This document shows, in pieces, positions 7,153-12,695 of a stretch of DNA of 12,695 nt. Where the stretch lies: positions 1-12,695 of the forward strand of contig CAYPOT010000101.1 in the NCBI GenBank assembly GCA_964412455.1, given 5' to 3'. Under the pieces are notes generated by a model, which was not told where the DNA came from, made no database searches, and was given only the letters and a program-made list of their open reading frames with translations. The number at the start of each line of letters is the position of its first letter. Position 1 is the stretch's first letter. This DNA is from JAAXXJ01 sp964412455. GTDB lineage: Bacteria; Nitrospirota; UBA9217. The position numbers and the translations under genes were made by a program.

Positions 7153-7178
7153 CGCGGTGACAGGGCGCACACCGCGCC
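7153..7178. promoter_or_regulatory. Intergenic hairpin(s) between module A and module B
   Basis: In the 67-bp gap between the module A NrfD gene and the module B cytochrome gene, two mutually exclusive stems are possible. One is a 7-bp stem CGCGGTG/CACCGCG (7153-7159 with 7170-7176) with a 10-nt loop. The other is a 5-bp stem GGCGC/GCGCC (7164-7168 with 7174-7178). No T-run follows on the minus strand, so termination is unlikely. An mRNA processing or stability role is possible but unproven. Confidence 0.35.
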
Positions 7179-7182
7179 TACC

Positions 7183-8430
7183 TCAATGAGCTTCTTTGGA
7201 TGAGAAGACGGGGAACACCTTGGCGATGAAATAGAACAGCACGAAGGGCATGATAAAGATGGTAAGCGCGCCCCCCAGCCCTTCCTTGAACGTTTCCCAG
7301 TCGTGGGGAATGATCGGAAGATGGTAATGCATGAAACCGGCAAAGGTGAGCGAGAACGCCTGGCCGCCGATCACCACGTTCCACCGCATCATGAACACGC
7401 CGAACAGCACGAGCAGCACCCCGATGACCGCTCTCCGGATCGTCAGCCCGGGGGTCAGGAACAGGATGAGCGGGATGAGGTTGCCGATGCCGTACTGCAT
7501 GATGAAGATGTCGTAGAAGTCCCGTTCATAGATGATCGTGCGAAGCATGTCCCAGGACTTGACCGCCGTGTATCCCCGGAAGATCAGGTCCAGGAGCTCG
7601 AGACTGATGGCGAAGATCAGGAAGAAAACAAGGTATTTCGCCGTCATCGTGACGACGTGAAGTTCGGCGCCCTTCACTTCTTCAAGGGATGTCTCCCACC
7701 GTTTACGCGCACGTTTGATCATGAACTTCCGGTACTCCATCACGACGATGTAGGTGATCATGCAAAGGGCGATGCCCGACACGATCGCCGACATGATGAA
7801 GATGACCGGCATGAGCGGCGTCATCCACAGGGCATTGGCCTTCACTGAGCCGAAAATGAATCCCGCGTAGCCATGCAGGAAGCAGGCAACGGGGATACCG
7901 ATGCCAGCCAGCACCTTGATCGCCTTCTCGTCGCTGTGAAGCGCCTGCTCGCTGATGTCGTAGGAACCCAGGGTGAGCGCCGTGTACAGAAGATATTCCA
8001 TCCTCTGGGACATGGTCTTGTCCTGCACATCCCGCAGGGCGATCGCCTTGACGACGAAATGCTTGCGATACATAAACCAGAGCTCCGACGCCACGATGGC
8101 GCCGTAGGTGAAGAACACGATTCCGAAGGCTGCGATAGCCGAGGTGAAGTGCGGCGTCATCATCACATTGATCCCCCGGAAGGGGAACTGGAGATGGAGC
8201 ATGATCGGCATGGGAGCGACGAACAGGAGGGCGAAGGAGAACACCAGGGCGAACCGGGCGATGTCCTTGAGTTCCTTGATGCCGAACACGTGATACAGCG
8301 ACGACAGCACGAAGGCGCCCGCCACGAGCCCTGTCATGAACGGGTACATCACGATCTGGACGCTCCAGTAGATGTATTCATTGGGCGTTACGAACAGTTC
8401 TTTAATTGTCCAAAGTTCTCCGTGTACCAT
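7183..8430 (-). CDS. NrfD/PsrC-family membrane quinol oxidoreductase subunit (module A)
   Basis: A 415-residue polytopic membrane protein with about ten hydrophobic helices and the C-terminal RWNVVIGGQ motif (349-357) seen in NrfD/HmcC/DsrP-like subunits. It would be the quinol-binding partner of the ferredoxin subunit that ends just upstream (2-bp gap). The region equivalent to the D-x-G-x-P motif of the module B protein reads APMPIMLHL (72-80), so the acidic residue is not obvious here. A long soluble loop (about 122-168) rich in charge separates the third and fourth helix groups. The ATG at 8430 has a strong GAGGAGGTG ribosome site overlapping the end of the preceding gene. Low similarity to the module B copy suggests an old division of labour rather than recent duplication. 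Confidence 0.88.
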   Translation of the reverse strand: MVHGELWTIKELFVTPNEYIYWSVQIVMYPFMTGLVAGAFVLSSLYHVFGIKELKDIARFALVFSFALLFVAPMPIMLHLQFPFRGINVMMTPHFTSAIAAFGIVFFTYGAIVASELWFMYRKHFVVKAIALRDVQDKTMSQRMEYLLYTALTLGSYDISEQALHSDEKAIKVLAGIGIPVACFLHGYAGFIFGSVKANALWMTPLMPVIFIMSAIVSGIALCMITYIVVMEYRKFMIKRARKRWETSLEEVKGAELHVVTMTAKYLVFFLIFAISLELLDLIFRGYTAVKSWDMLRTIIYERDFYDIFIMQYGIGNLIPLILFLTPGLTIRRAVIGVLLVLFGVFMMRWNVVIGGQAFSLTFAGFMHYHLPIIPHDWETFKEGLGGALTIFIMPFVLFYFIAKVFPVFSSKEAH

Positions 8431-8432
8431 GG

Positions 8433-9218
8433 TTAACGCACCTCCTCATCCAGGCCGATATAGAAGGCCTGGGGTTTCGTGCCGAATTCGCTTTTCAGGA
8501 CGCCGACCCGTTCGGTCCGGATGATCTTGGTCACCGGGTCGTTGGGGTCCTTGATGTTCCCGATCTTCCGCGCGCCGAAGGGACAGGCATCGACGCAGGC
8601 GGTCTTCATCCCCTTCGTGATGCGGTGGTAGCAGAAATTGCATTTCTCCGCTGTGTGGTATACCGGATGGAAGAACCGCACCCCGTAGGGGCAGGCCATG
8701 ATGCAGTATCCGCAGCCGATGCACCAGCTCCGGTCCACGAGCACGACACCGTCAGGGGCCTGGTAGGTGGCCCCCACGGGGCAGACCTGAACGCAGGGAG
8801 GGTTCTCGCACTGGTTGCAGAGCTTGGGAACGAAATAGGCCTTTTCGATATTGTCCTTCTTGATGTCCTGGAACTTGCCGAGCCCCAGGTCTATCCTGGT
8901 TGTCGCAAATCCGTCCCGGGCACCTTTGGGGGTGTCCGCGAAGAACCTGCCGTCCTTCGTCAGGACATACCGCTCCACCCAGGTCCGCGTCACATTTGCG
9001 TCATAAGGGATCTCGTTCTCGTTCTTGCACGCCTTCACGCAGAAGCCGCACCCGACGCATTTGTACGTGTCCACGAGGAACACCCAACGCACCTTCGTCT
9101 TTTCCGCCGCCACCTGGGCAAACAGTTTTTCGGGGTCTATGATCTCAAATGCCGCAAGGGGGACGGCCACCCCGGCGATCGTTATCGTCTTTTTCAGAAA
9201 GTCTCTTCGGGTGATCAT
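8433..9218 (-). CDS. Exported four-cluster [4Fe-4S] ferredoxin subunit (module A, NrfC/DsrO-like)
   Basis: A 261-residue iron-sulfur protein starting with a twin-arginine motif (TRRDFLKK) and hydrophobic stretch to about residue 24. Sixteen cysteines form four [4Fe-4S] motifs: 54/57/60/64, 134/137/142/146, 166/169/172/176 and 193/196/208/212. The core is clearly paralogous to the module B ferredoxin, sharing QCENPPCV, the DG[VI]V segment, CIGC, ACPYG and ACP.GARK.GN. The ATG at 9218 has a GGAGGG site and forms an ATGA overlap with the stop of the tetraheme cytochrome, so the two are translationally coupled; an upstream in-frame start lies inside that cytochrome and would bury the Tat signal. 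It is predicted to relay electrons between the NrfD quinol site and heme c in the periplasm. Confidence 0.93.
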   Translation of the reverse strand: MITRRDFLKKTITIAGVAVPLAAFEIIDPEKLFAQVAAEKTKVRWVFLVDTYKCVGCGFCVKACKNENEIPYDANVTRTWVERYVLTKDGRFFADTPKGARDGFATTRIDLGLGKFQDIKKDNIEKAYFVPKLCNQCENPPCVQVCPVGATYQAPDGVVLVDRSWCIGCGYCIMACPYGVRFFHPVYHTAEKCNFCYHRITKGMKTACVDACPFGARKIGNIKDPNDPVTKIIRTERVGVLKSEFGTKPQAFYIGLDEEVR

Positions 9219-9709
9219 CTCAGTCCCTCCAGGCTTGGATGGTGGGGGTTGTGGCACATGGAGCATTCGATGTCCGGATTATGCTTGTCCGGATCGATGC
9301 CCTTGATCTTCGAACGTCCGCTCGAGGGATAGGGCAGCGGATAATGACAGCGGAGGCACTGCTGCCTGCTCCTGTCGATCGTCAGCTTGGGCAACTTGTC
9401 CGGATCGTAGTGGACGATCCCTTCCGCGGTGCCGGCAGGGCCGTGGCAGTTCTCACACTGGATGTTCTGGTGGGGGGATTTCTTTATGGCGCCATAGTTC
9501 TTGTCGTGGCAGTCCTTGCAGTATTCAGCGCCCTGGTACTTTACCTGGACCTTTTTCCAATCCTCTATATTCGCCTTGCGGTACCAGCCGTACATGTAGC
9601 CCCGTTCATGGACACCGAAGTCCTTAGGCACATAGAAGATTCTGGCTGCCAGAACAAGCACGATGATGCCGATGACGGCGAACAGCGGCCTGAGCACATG
9701 ATTCTTCAT
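9215..9709 (-). CDS. Tetraheme membrane-anchored cytochrome c (module A)
   Basis: A 164-residue protein with an N-terminal hydrophobic anchor (about residues 5-22, positive MKNHVLR before it, no evident cleavage site), so the heme domain is probably tethered on the periplasmic face. Four CxxCH motifs lie at 64, 85, 118 and 149. Its C terminus (CSMCHNPHHPSLEG) resembles cytochrome c3/NrfB-like heme packing. It is the first gene of the six-gene operon, with a GGGAGG ribosome site 6 bp before the ATG. It differs from the module B cytochrome in anchoring and motif spacing, so the two modules have distinct electron outlets. The role as first or last carrier for module A is inferred from gene order. 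Confidence 0.9.
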   Translation of the reverse strand: MKNHVLRPLFAVIGIIVLVLAARIFYVPKDFGVHERGYMYGWYRKANIEDWKKVQVKYQGAEYCKDCHDKNYGAIKKSPHQNIQCENCHGPAGTAEGIVHYDPDKLPKLTIDRSRQQCLRCHYPLPYPSSGRSKIKGIDPDKHNPDIECSMCHNPHHPSLEGLR

Positions 9710-9841
9710 ACACTACCTCCCCTTTCCAATTTCTTTTCCCGCTCTTTGTTATGATGGACCGGTATCCCACTGCAGACCCGGTCACTTGTTTCAATGACCA
9801 ATCGTCCTGTTTCCTCTCTCCCGTGAGCATGCCCCCCCGGT
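9710..9841. promoter_or_regulatory. 132-bp gap upstream of the double-module operon
   Basis: This gap between atpI and the first cytochrome gene is where a promoter for the six-gene operon is expected. I see no convincing sigma70 pair. There is an inverted repeat GACCGG/CCGGTC (9757-9762 with 9778-9783) with a 15-nt spacer, which could be an operator or a weak hairpin. No T-run follows it, so it is not a typical terminator for atpI. Read-through from the upstream genes is also possible. Confidence 0.3.
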
Positions 9842-10300
9842 CTACTGTTCGCGGCCCGTCTTTTCCCGGTCTTCTTTCAGACCCGTCATCAATCCGAAAC
9901 CCTGCCACAGAATGGCGCCGAAACAAAAGGTCAGCCCGAGCACCAGGCCGACAAGATGGACCCACTGGTTCTTTATTACGACGAACAGCACGACGAAGAT
10001 CGCAGAGAGCTTCAGAAAAGTGACGACGACTGCTGCTATGTTGGCGAGCACACTCGATGTCCCCTCCCGCAGGTAGACCCGCTCAACGGCATAGGCGAGC
10101 CAACGGAAATTGAGCACCCCCAGGCTGCCGCCTACCAATACTCCGGCGGGAACGGTCCATGGTGAAAGTCCCGGCCACGCGGTCATCTGGACGGCAACGG
10201 CTGCGATGATGCCGATCCCCGTCAGGACCGCGGTCTTCTTCGCGACGCCTGTTGCGACGGCGGTCGCCGAATGTTCGACAGTATTGACCTTGTCGGTCAT
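9842..10300 (-). CDS. atpI: ATP synthase subunit I (AtpI/UncI-like) accessory protein
   Basis: A 152-residue membrane protein with four predicted helices (about 22-40, 50-68, 84-108 and 112-132) and a charged C-terminal tail. Length, helix pattern, the GxxxGxxNFRWLA segment (57-69) and position directly after an AtpZ-like gene match the AtpI family, which assists Fo assembly, including c-ring formation. Its ATG overlaps the stop of the preceding gene by four bases (ATGA). In most genomes the genes for subunits a and c follow; here the next gene on the strand is a respiratory cytochrome after a 132-bp gap. The family call rests mainly on topology and neighbour, since AtpI sequences are poorly conserved. 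Confidence 0.8.
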   Translation of the reverse strand: MTDKVNTVEHSATAVATGVAKKTAVLTGIGIIAAVAVQMTAWPGLSPWTVPAGVLVGGSLGVLNFRWLAYAVERVYLREGTSSVLANIAAVVVTFLKLSAIFVVLFVVIKNQWVHLVGLVLGLTFCFGAILWQGFGLMTGLKEDREKTGREQ

Positions 10301-10542
10301 GGCTTCCCTTTTTTATCCGTGTCGTCCAGGTCCATGAGCCTCCGGGTCTGGTCGTAAAGGTTCTTGAAGCCGGCGGCGATGCCGAGCAGCAGGAACGCCA
10401 AGGTAAGCCACGGTGTCGTGCCGAACCGTCCGTCCAGATAGTGCCCTGCGAAGTACCCGATGACCGTTGCAACCACCAGGGTAATGCCCACGGTGCTCAG
10501 CGCGCCCAGCATACGAAAAAGCTTTCGGTCCTTTTCTTCCAT
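10297..10542 (-). CDS. atpZ: AtpZ-like small Fo-associated membrane protein
   Basis: An 81-residue protein with two transmembrane helices (about 12-34 and 43-62). The stretch around GYFAGHYLDG and LLLGIAAGFKNLY is characteristic of the AtpZ/AtpQ family, often annotated as an F0F1-ATPase subunit and linked to Mg/Ca uptake for ATP synthase. It overlaps atpI by four bases. The ribosome site before the ATG at 10542 is poor, so expression may depend on coupling or on an unrecognised signal. It lies 109 bp after hemL on the same strand, across a repeat-like sequence. Confidence 0.85.
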   Translation of the reverse strand: MEEKDRKLFRMLGALSTVGITLVVATVIGYFAGHYLDGRFGTTPWLTLAFLLLGIAAGFKNLYDQTRRLMDLDDTDKKGKP

Positions 10543-10572
10543 GATGTGTTCACGAAGTTGTGACGCTGGGAA

Positions 10573-10646
10573 GTTGAGAAGTTAGGAATTGTCTCGAGGC
10601 TTCTTGGCCGTTTCTCAACCTCCTACCTTCTCACCTTCCTAACTTC
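10573..10646. repeat. Inverted, purine/pyrimidine-skewed repeat between hemL and atpZ
   Basis: The hemL-atpZ gap holds a purine-rich left part and a pyrimidine-rich right part. GAAGTTAGGAA (10578-10588) is exactly complementary to TTCCTAACTTC (10636-10646). GTTGAGAA (10573-10580) also complements TTCTCAAC (10612-10619), an alternative shorter stem. Within each arm the AAGTT(G/A)(A/G)G-type unit is roughly repeated. No clear T-run follows on the minus strand, so it looks more like a dispersed repeat or mRNA hairpin than a standard terminator. Confidence 0.55.
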
Positions 10647-10651
10647 GGCCT

Positions 10652-11935
10652 CTACAGGCTCTTCAGGCTCTTCCTCGCCGCTTCGACGGTCTTGTTGATG
10701 TCCGACTTCGAATGCGCCAGGGACAGGAATGCCGCCTCGAACTGCGACGGGGCCAGGTTCACGCCGTTCGCGAGCATGGAACGGAAGAAGTTCCCGAACC
10801 TCGCCGTGTCGGAGGTCTTGGCGCTGGCGAAGTCCTTCACCTTCCGGTCCGTGAAGAACGTGGTGAACATGGAGCCGACGCGGTTGATGGTCGCGGGAAT
10901 ACCGGCTTCGTTCGCGGCGACCCGAAGCCCCTTCTCGAGGTCGGCGGACATTTTTTCGAGGGTCTTATACACGCCCGGCTTCGCGAGGAGCTTCAGGGTC
11001 TCGATGCCGGCGGTCATGGCAAGGGGATTGCCCGACAGCGTTCCCGCCTGGTAAATAGGCCCGAGGGGCGAGATCTTCTCCATGATCTCGCGTTTGCCGC
11101 CGTAGGCGCCCACCGGCAGGCCGCCGCCGATCACCTTCCCCAGCGTGGTGAGGTCGGGTTTGATCTTGTAGAGCTGCTGGGCTCCGCCGTAGGCCACGCG
11201 GAATCCCGTCATCACCTCATCGAAAATAAGCACGATCCCGTACTGGTCGCAGACCTGCCTGAGCCCCTCGTGGAAACCCGGTTCGGGCGGCACGCAGCCC
11301 ATGTTCCCCACGACCGGCTCCACGATGATGCAGGCAATGCGCTCGCCTTCCCTGCCGCAGATGTCCCGGACCGCCGCAAGATCGTTGAACGCCACCGTCA
11401 GCGTAAGCTTCGCGAGGTCTGCGGGCACGCCGGGGCTGTCCGGAAGTCCAAAGGTCGCCACGCCGCTGCCGGCCTTCACGAGCAGGCTGTCGCCGTGGCC
11501 GTGATAGCAGCCGTCGAACTTGAGGATCTTGTCCCTGCCGGTGAACCCGCGGGCCGCGCGGATGGCGCTCATCGTCGCCTCGGTCCCGGAGCTGACCATG
11601 CGCACCAGTTCGATGGAAGGGACCGCCTTCTTCACCATCCTGGCAAGCGTGATCTCCAGTTCCGTCGGCGCGCCGAAGCTCGTGCCGTCGGCGATGACCT
11701 TTTTCAGCGCGGCGGTCACCTTCGGGTGAGCATGCCCCAGGATCGCGGGACCCCAGGAGAGGACATAATCGATATAGGACTTGCCGTCAGCATCGAAGAT
11801 CTTCGATCCCTTCGCCCGTTTGATGAAGATCGGGTCGCCGCCCACCGAACGGAACGCGCGCACCGGGCTGTTCACTCCTCCGGGGATGTGTTTTTTCGCC
11901 TCTTCGAACAACTTCTTCGATCTCGTGCCAGCCAT
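10652..11935 (-). CDS. hemL: Glutamate-1-semialdehyde 2,1-aminomutase
   Basis: A 427-residue PLP enzyme that converts glutamate-1-semialdehyde to 5-aminolevulinate, the second step of the C5 route to heme, siroheme and cobalamin; cytoplasmic. Full family length. The N-terminal HIPGGVNSPVRAF, SSGTEATMSAIRAARG (115-130), CYHGHGDSLL (143-152), the FDEVMTGFRV segment (238-247) and the PLP lysine Lys267 in TLGKVIGGGLPVGAYGG are all present, as is the GTLSGNPLAM segment. The ATG at 11935 has a GGAGGG site. It has its own near-consensus promoter just upstream. Lying beside 27 heme-binding motifs' worth of cytochrome genes, it is functionally apt, although hemL is a housekeeping gene and the linkage may be incidental. 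Confidence 0.97.
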   Translation of the reverse strand: MAGTRSKKLFEEAKKHIPGGVNSPVRAFRSVGGDPIFIKRAKGSKIFDADGKSYIDYVLSWGPAILGHAHPKVTAALKKVIADGTSFGAPTELEITLARMVKKAVPSIELVRMVSSGTEATMSAIRAARGFTGRDKILKFDGCYHGHGDSLLVKAGSGVATFGLPDSPGVPADLAKLTLTVAFNDLAAVRDICGREGERIACIIVEPVVGNMGCVPPEPGFHEGLRQVCDQYGIVLIFDEVMTGFRVAYGGAQQLYKIKPDLTTLGKVIGGGLPVGAYGGKREIMEKISPLGPIYQAGTLSGNPLAMTAGIETLKLLAKPGVYKTLEKMSADLEKGLRVAANEAGIPATINRVGSMFTTFFTDRKVKDFASAKTSDTARFGNFFRSMLANGVNLAPSQFEAAFLSLAHSKSDINKTVEAARKSLKSL

Positions 11936-11988
11936 GCCTGGGGGTCCCTCCGTCTTGGTAATACTGGAATGATTCTTCTCAACTCTAG

Positions 11989-12017
11989 TTTATAAAATAA
12001 TCAGCCTGAAGAGTCAA
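11989..12017 (-). promoter_or_regulatory. Sigma70-type promoter for hemL
   Basis: On the minus strand a -35 box TTGACT (12017-12012) and a -10 box TATAAA (11994-11989) are separated by 17 bp. Initiation near 11982 gives a leader of about 47 nt before the hemL ATG. The -10 box and spacing are the same as in the promoter at 1455-1483. The surrounding 131-bp gap between mobB and hemL is AT-rich and shows no other gene. Confidence 0.72.
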
Positions 12018-12066
12018 CAATAAAGGCTCTTTCCGGGCTCAACCACAGGTAAACATAATATTACAA

Positions 12067-12552
12067 TTACAATTTGGCGATGATGAAGTCCGCGACGGCA
12101 GCCGCATCGTTCAGATCGAACCGGGGAATGGCGATACTTACCGGAATGTCACTCACGAGCGCCAGGAACGACCGGTCCGTCATGCAAAGCGGCTGCTCGC
12201 CTGATACACCGCTTCGAAATACTTCGATCCTGTTACCCTTGTCCTTCTTGAAACCCTCCCGTATCACGACATCAACATCCTGCACCATCAGTTCAAGTTC
12301 ATCGGGAGTGGGCTCGCGGATGATCTTCTTCATGAGCGCCAGATCACCCGGTCCCACCAGGATCACTGCATCGGCGCCCGCCTCCCGGAACCGCCAGGAA
12401 TCCTTGCCGGGCTTGTCAAGATCGAACCCCGCGGACGCGTGCTTGATCACCGCGACGCGCAAACCCCGTTCCTTCAGGATGCGCACGACCTTTTCGATGA
12501 GGGTGGTCTTGCCGCTGCTGGACGACGCGGCGACAAAAGATATGCTATACAT
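12067..12552 (-). CDS. mobB: Molybdopterin-guanine dinucleotide biosynthesis protein MobB
   Basis: A 161-residue P-loop protein that assists MobA in attaching guanine nucleotide to molybdopterin, making the bis-MGD cofactor of enzymes such as formate dehydrogenase or nitrate reductase. The Walker A region is ASSSSGKTT (9-17), with Ala in place of the first Gly, a variation I believe is tolerated in MobB proteins. Family motifs follow: VIKHASAGFDLDKPGKDSWRF (35-55, with His38) and EAGADA (57-62), and the downstream REGFKK (98-103). I chose the ATG at 12552 because the P-loop must start near the N terminus and a GGGGAA site precedes it; the open frame upstream to 12639 has no family resemblance. 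No molybdoenzyme is encoded in the window. Confidence 0.93.
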   Translation of the reverse strand: MYSISFVAASSSSGKTTLIEKVVRILKERGLRVAVIKHASAGFDLDKPGKDSWRFREAGADAVILVGPGDLALMKKIIREPTPDELELMVQDVDVVIREGFKKDKGNRIEVFRSGVSGEQPLCMTDRSFLALVSDIPVSIAIPRFDLNDAAAVADFIIAKL

Positions 12553-12640
12553 CGCTATTCCCCAAACAGCGTGAACCGGTGGCCGTGAGATCCATTGAAT
12601 TCCCGGATGTGCGACTCTTAGCTCATAGCTGAACGCCACA

Positions 12641-12695
12641 ACCTATGACCTATGACCTATGACCTATGACCTATGACCTATGACCTATGACCTAT
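12641..12695. repeat. 7-bp tandem repeat array reaching the window edge
   Basis: The unit ACCTATG (GGTCATA-type on the other strand) is repeated head to tail, seven full copies plus six bases, without a mismatch, and continues to the last base, so its true length is unknown. It lies 88 bp upstream of mobB on that gene's leader side. The bases from 12553 to 12640 contain no supported gene. An exact heptamer array of this sort is prone to copy-number change and to assembly collapse. Confidence 0.97.

Noticed and set aside
4380..9709. Reading the operon as a dsrJOP or nrfABCD locus
   Set aside because: No DsrM/K, no NrfA nitrite reductase, and the cytochromes have four hemes rather than the three of DsrJ. 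Only superfamily resemblance is supported.
4380..9709. Reading the operon as alternative complex III (ActABCDEF)
   Set aside because: Two NrfD proteins fit, but there is no ActB-type fusion of a molybdopterin-like domain with ferredoxin, no ActD and no monoheme ActE.
10712..11995. Long plus-strand open frame opposite hemL
   Set aside because: Antisense shadow of a full-length, motif-complete hemL; Arg/His/Gly-rich without domains.
12067..12552. Defective MobB because the first Walker A glycine is Ala
   Set aside because: The GKTT core and all other family motifs are intact, and Ala at that position is, to my knowledge, seen in MobB proteins.
12641..12695. CRISPR array
   Set aside because: Units are only 7 bp and directly abutting with no spacers.

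Overview
The window looks like a chromosomal segment from an anaerobically respiring bacterium with many multiheme cytochromes. The style of its respiratory genes (c7-type triheme cytochrome, NapC-like anchored multiheme cytochrome, fused b6-type cytochrome b, NrfD/FeS/cytochrome c modules) points to Desulfobacterota (Geobacter-like) or Nitrospirota. The sequence alone does not separate these two. There is no rRNA, tRNA, CRISPR array, transposase or phage gene. Five cytochromes carry 27 CxxCH heme-c motifs in total, two ferredoxin-type subunits carry four predicted [4Fe-4S] clusters each, and there is one Rieske [2Fe-2S] protein.

Layout: (1) 7-1412, minus strand: an undecaheme membrane-anchored cytochrome followed by a small periplasmic triheme cytochrome, read from a near-consensus sigma70 promoter. 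(2) 1413-1847: a divergent control region with one promoter facing each way. (3) 1848-4212, plus strand: a tightly overlapping Rieske / cytochrome b / pentaheme cytochrome operon, ending at a strong hairpin that can serve both strands. (4) 4380-9709, minus strand: a six-gene operon made of two consecutive copies of the order cytochrome c, 4Fe-4S protein, NrfD-type membrane protein. (5) 9842-10542, minus strand: atpZ and atpI, the accessory genes that usually precede the Fo subunits of ATP synthase, here without those subunits. (6) 10652-11935, minus strand: hemL (5-aminolevulinate synthesis) with its own near-consensus promoter. (7) 12067-12552, minus strand: mobB (molybdenum cofactor), then a 7-bp tandem array that runs off the right end.

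Working together (inference): the cytochrome b/Rieske complex and the double NrfD complex would both oxidise menaquinol at the membrane and pass electrons through Fe-S clusters or hemes to periplasmic multiheme cytochromes. The undecaheme and triheme cytochromes are plausible onward carriers. No terminal reductase or oxidase is encoded here, so the final acceptor cannot be named. HemL feeds the heme supply that such a cytochrome load needs, and MobB implies molybdoenzymes elsewhere in the genome.

The most unusual content is the tandem double quinol-oxidoreductase operon, which has no catalytic subunit, and the neighbouring hybrid bc complex, which uses a pentaheme cytochrome instead of cytochrome c1 or f.
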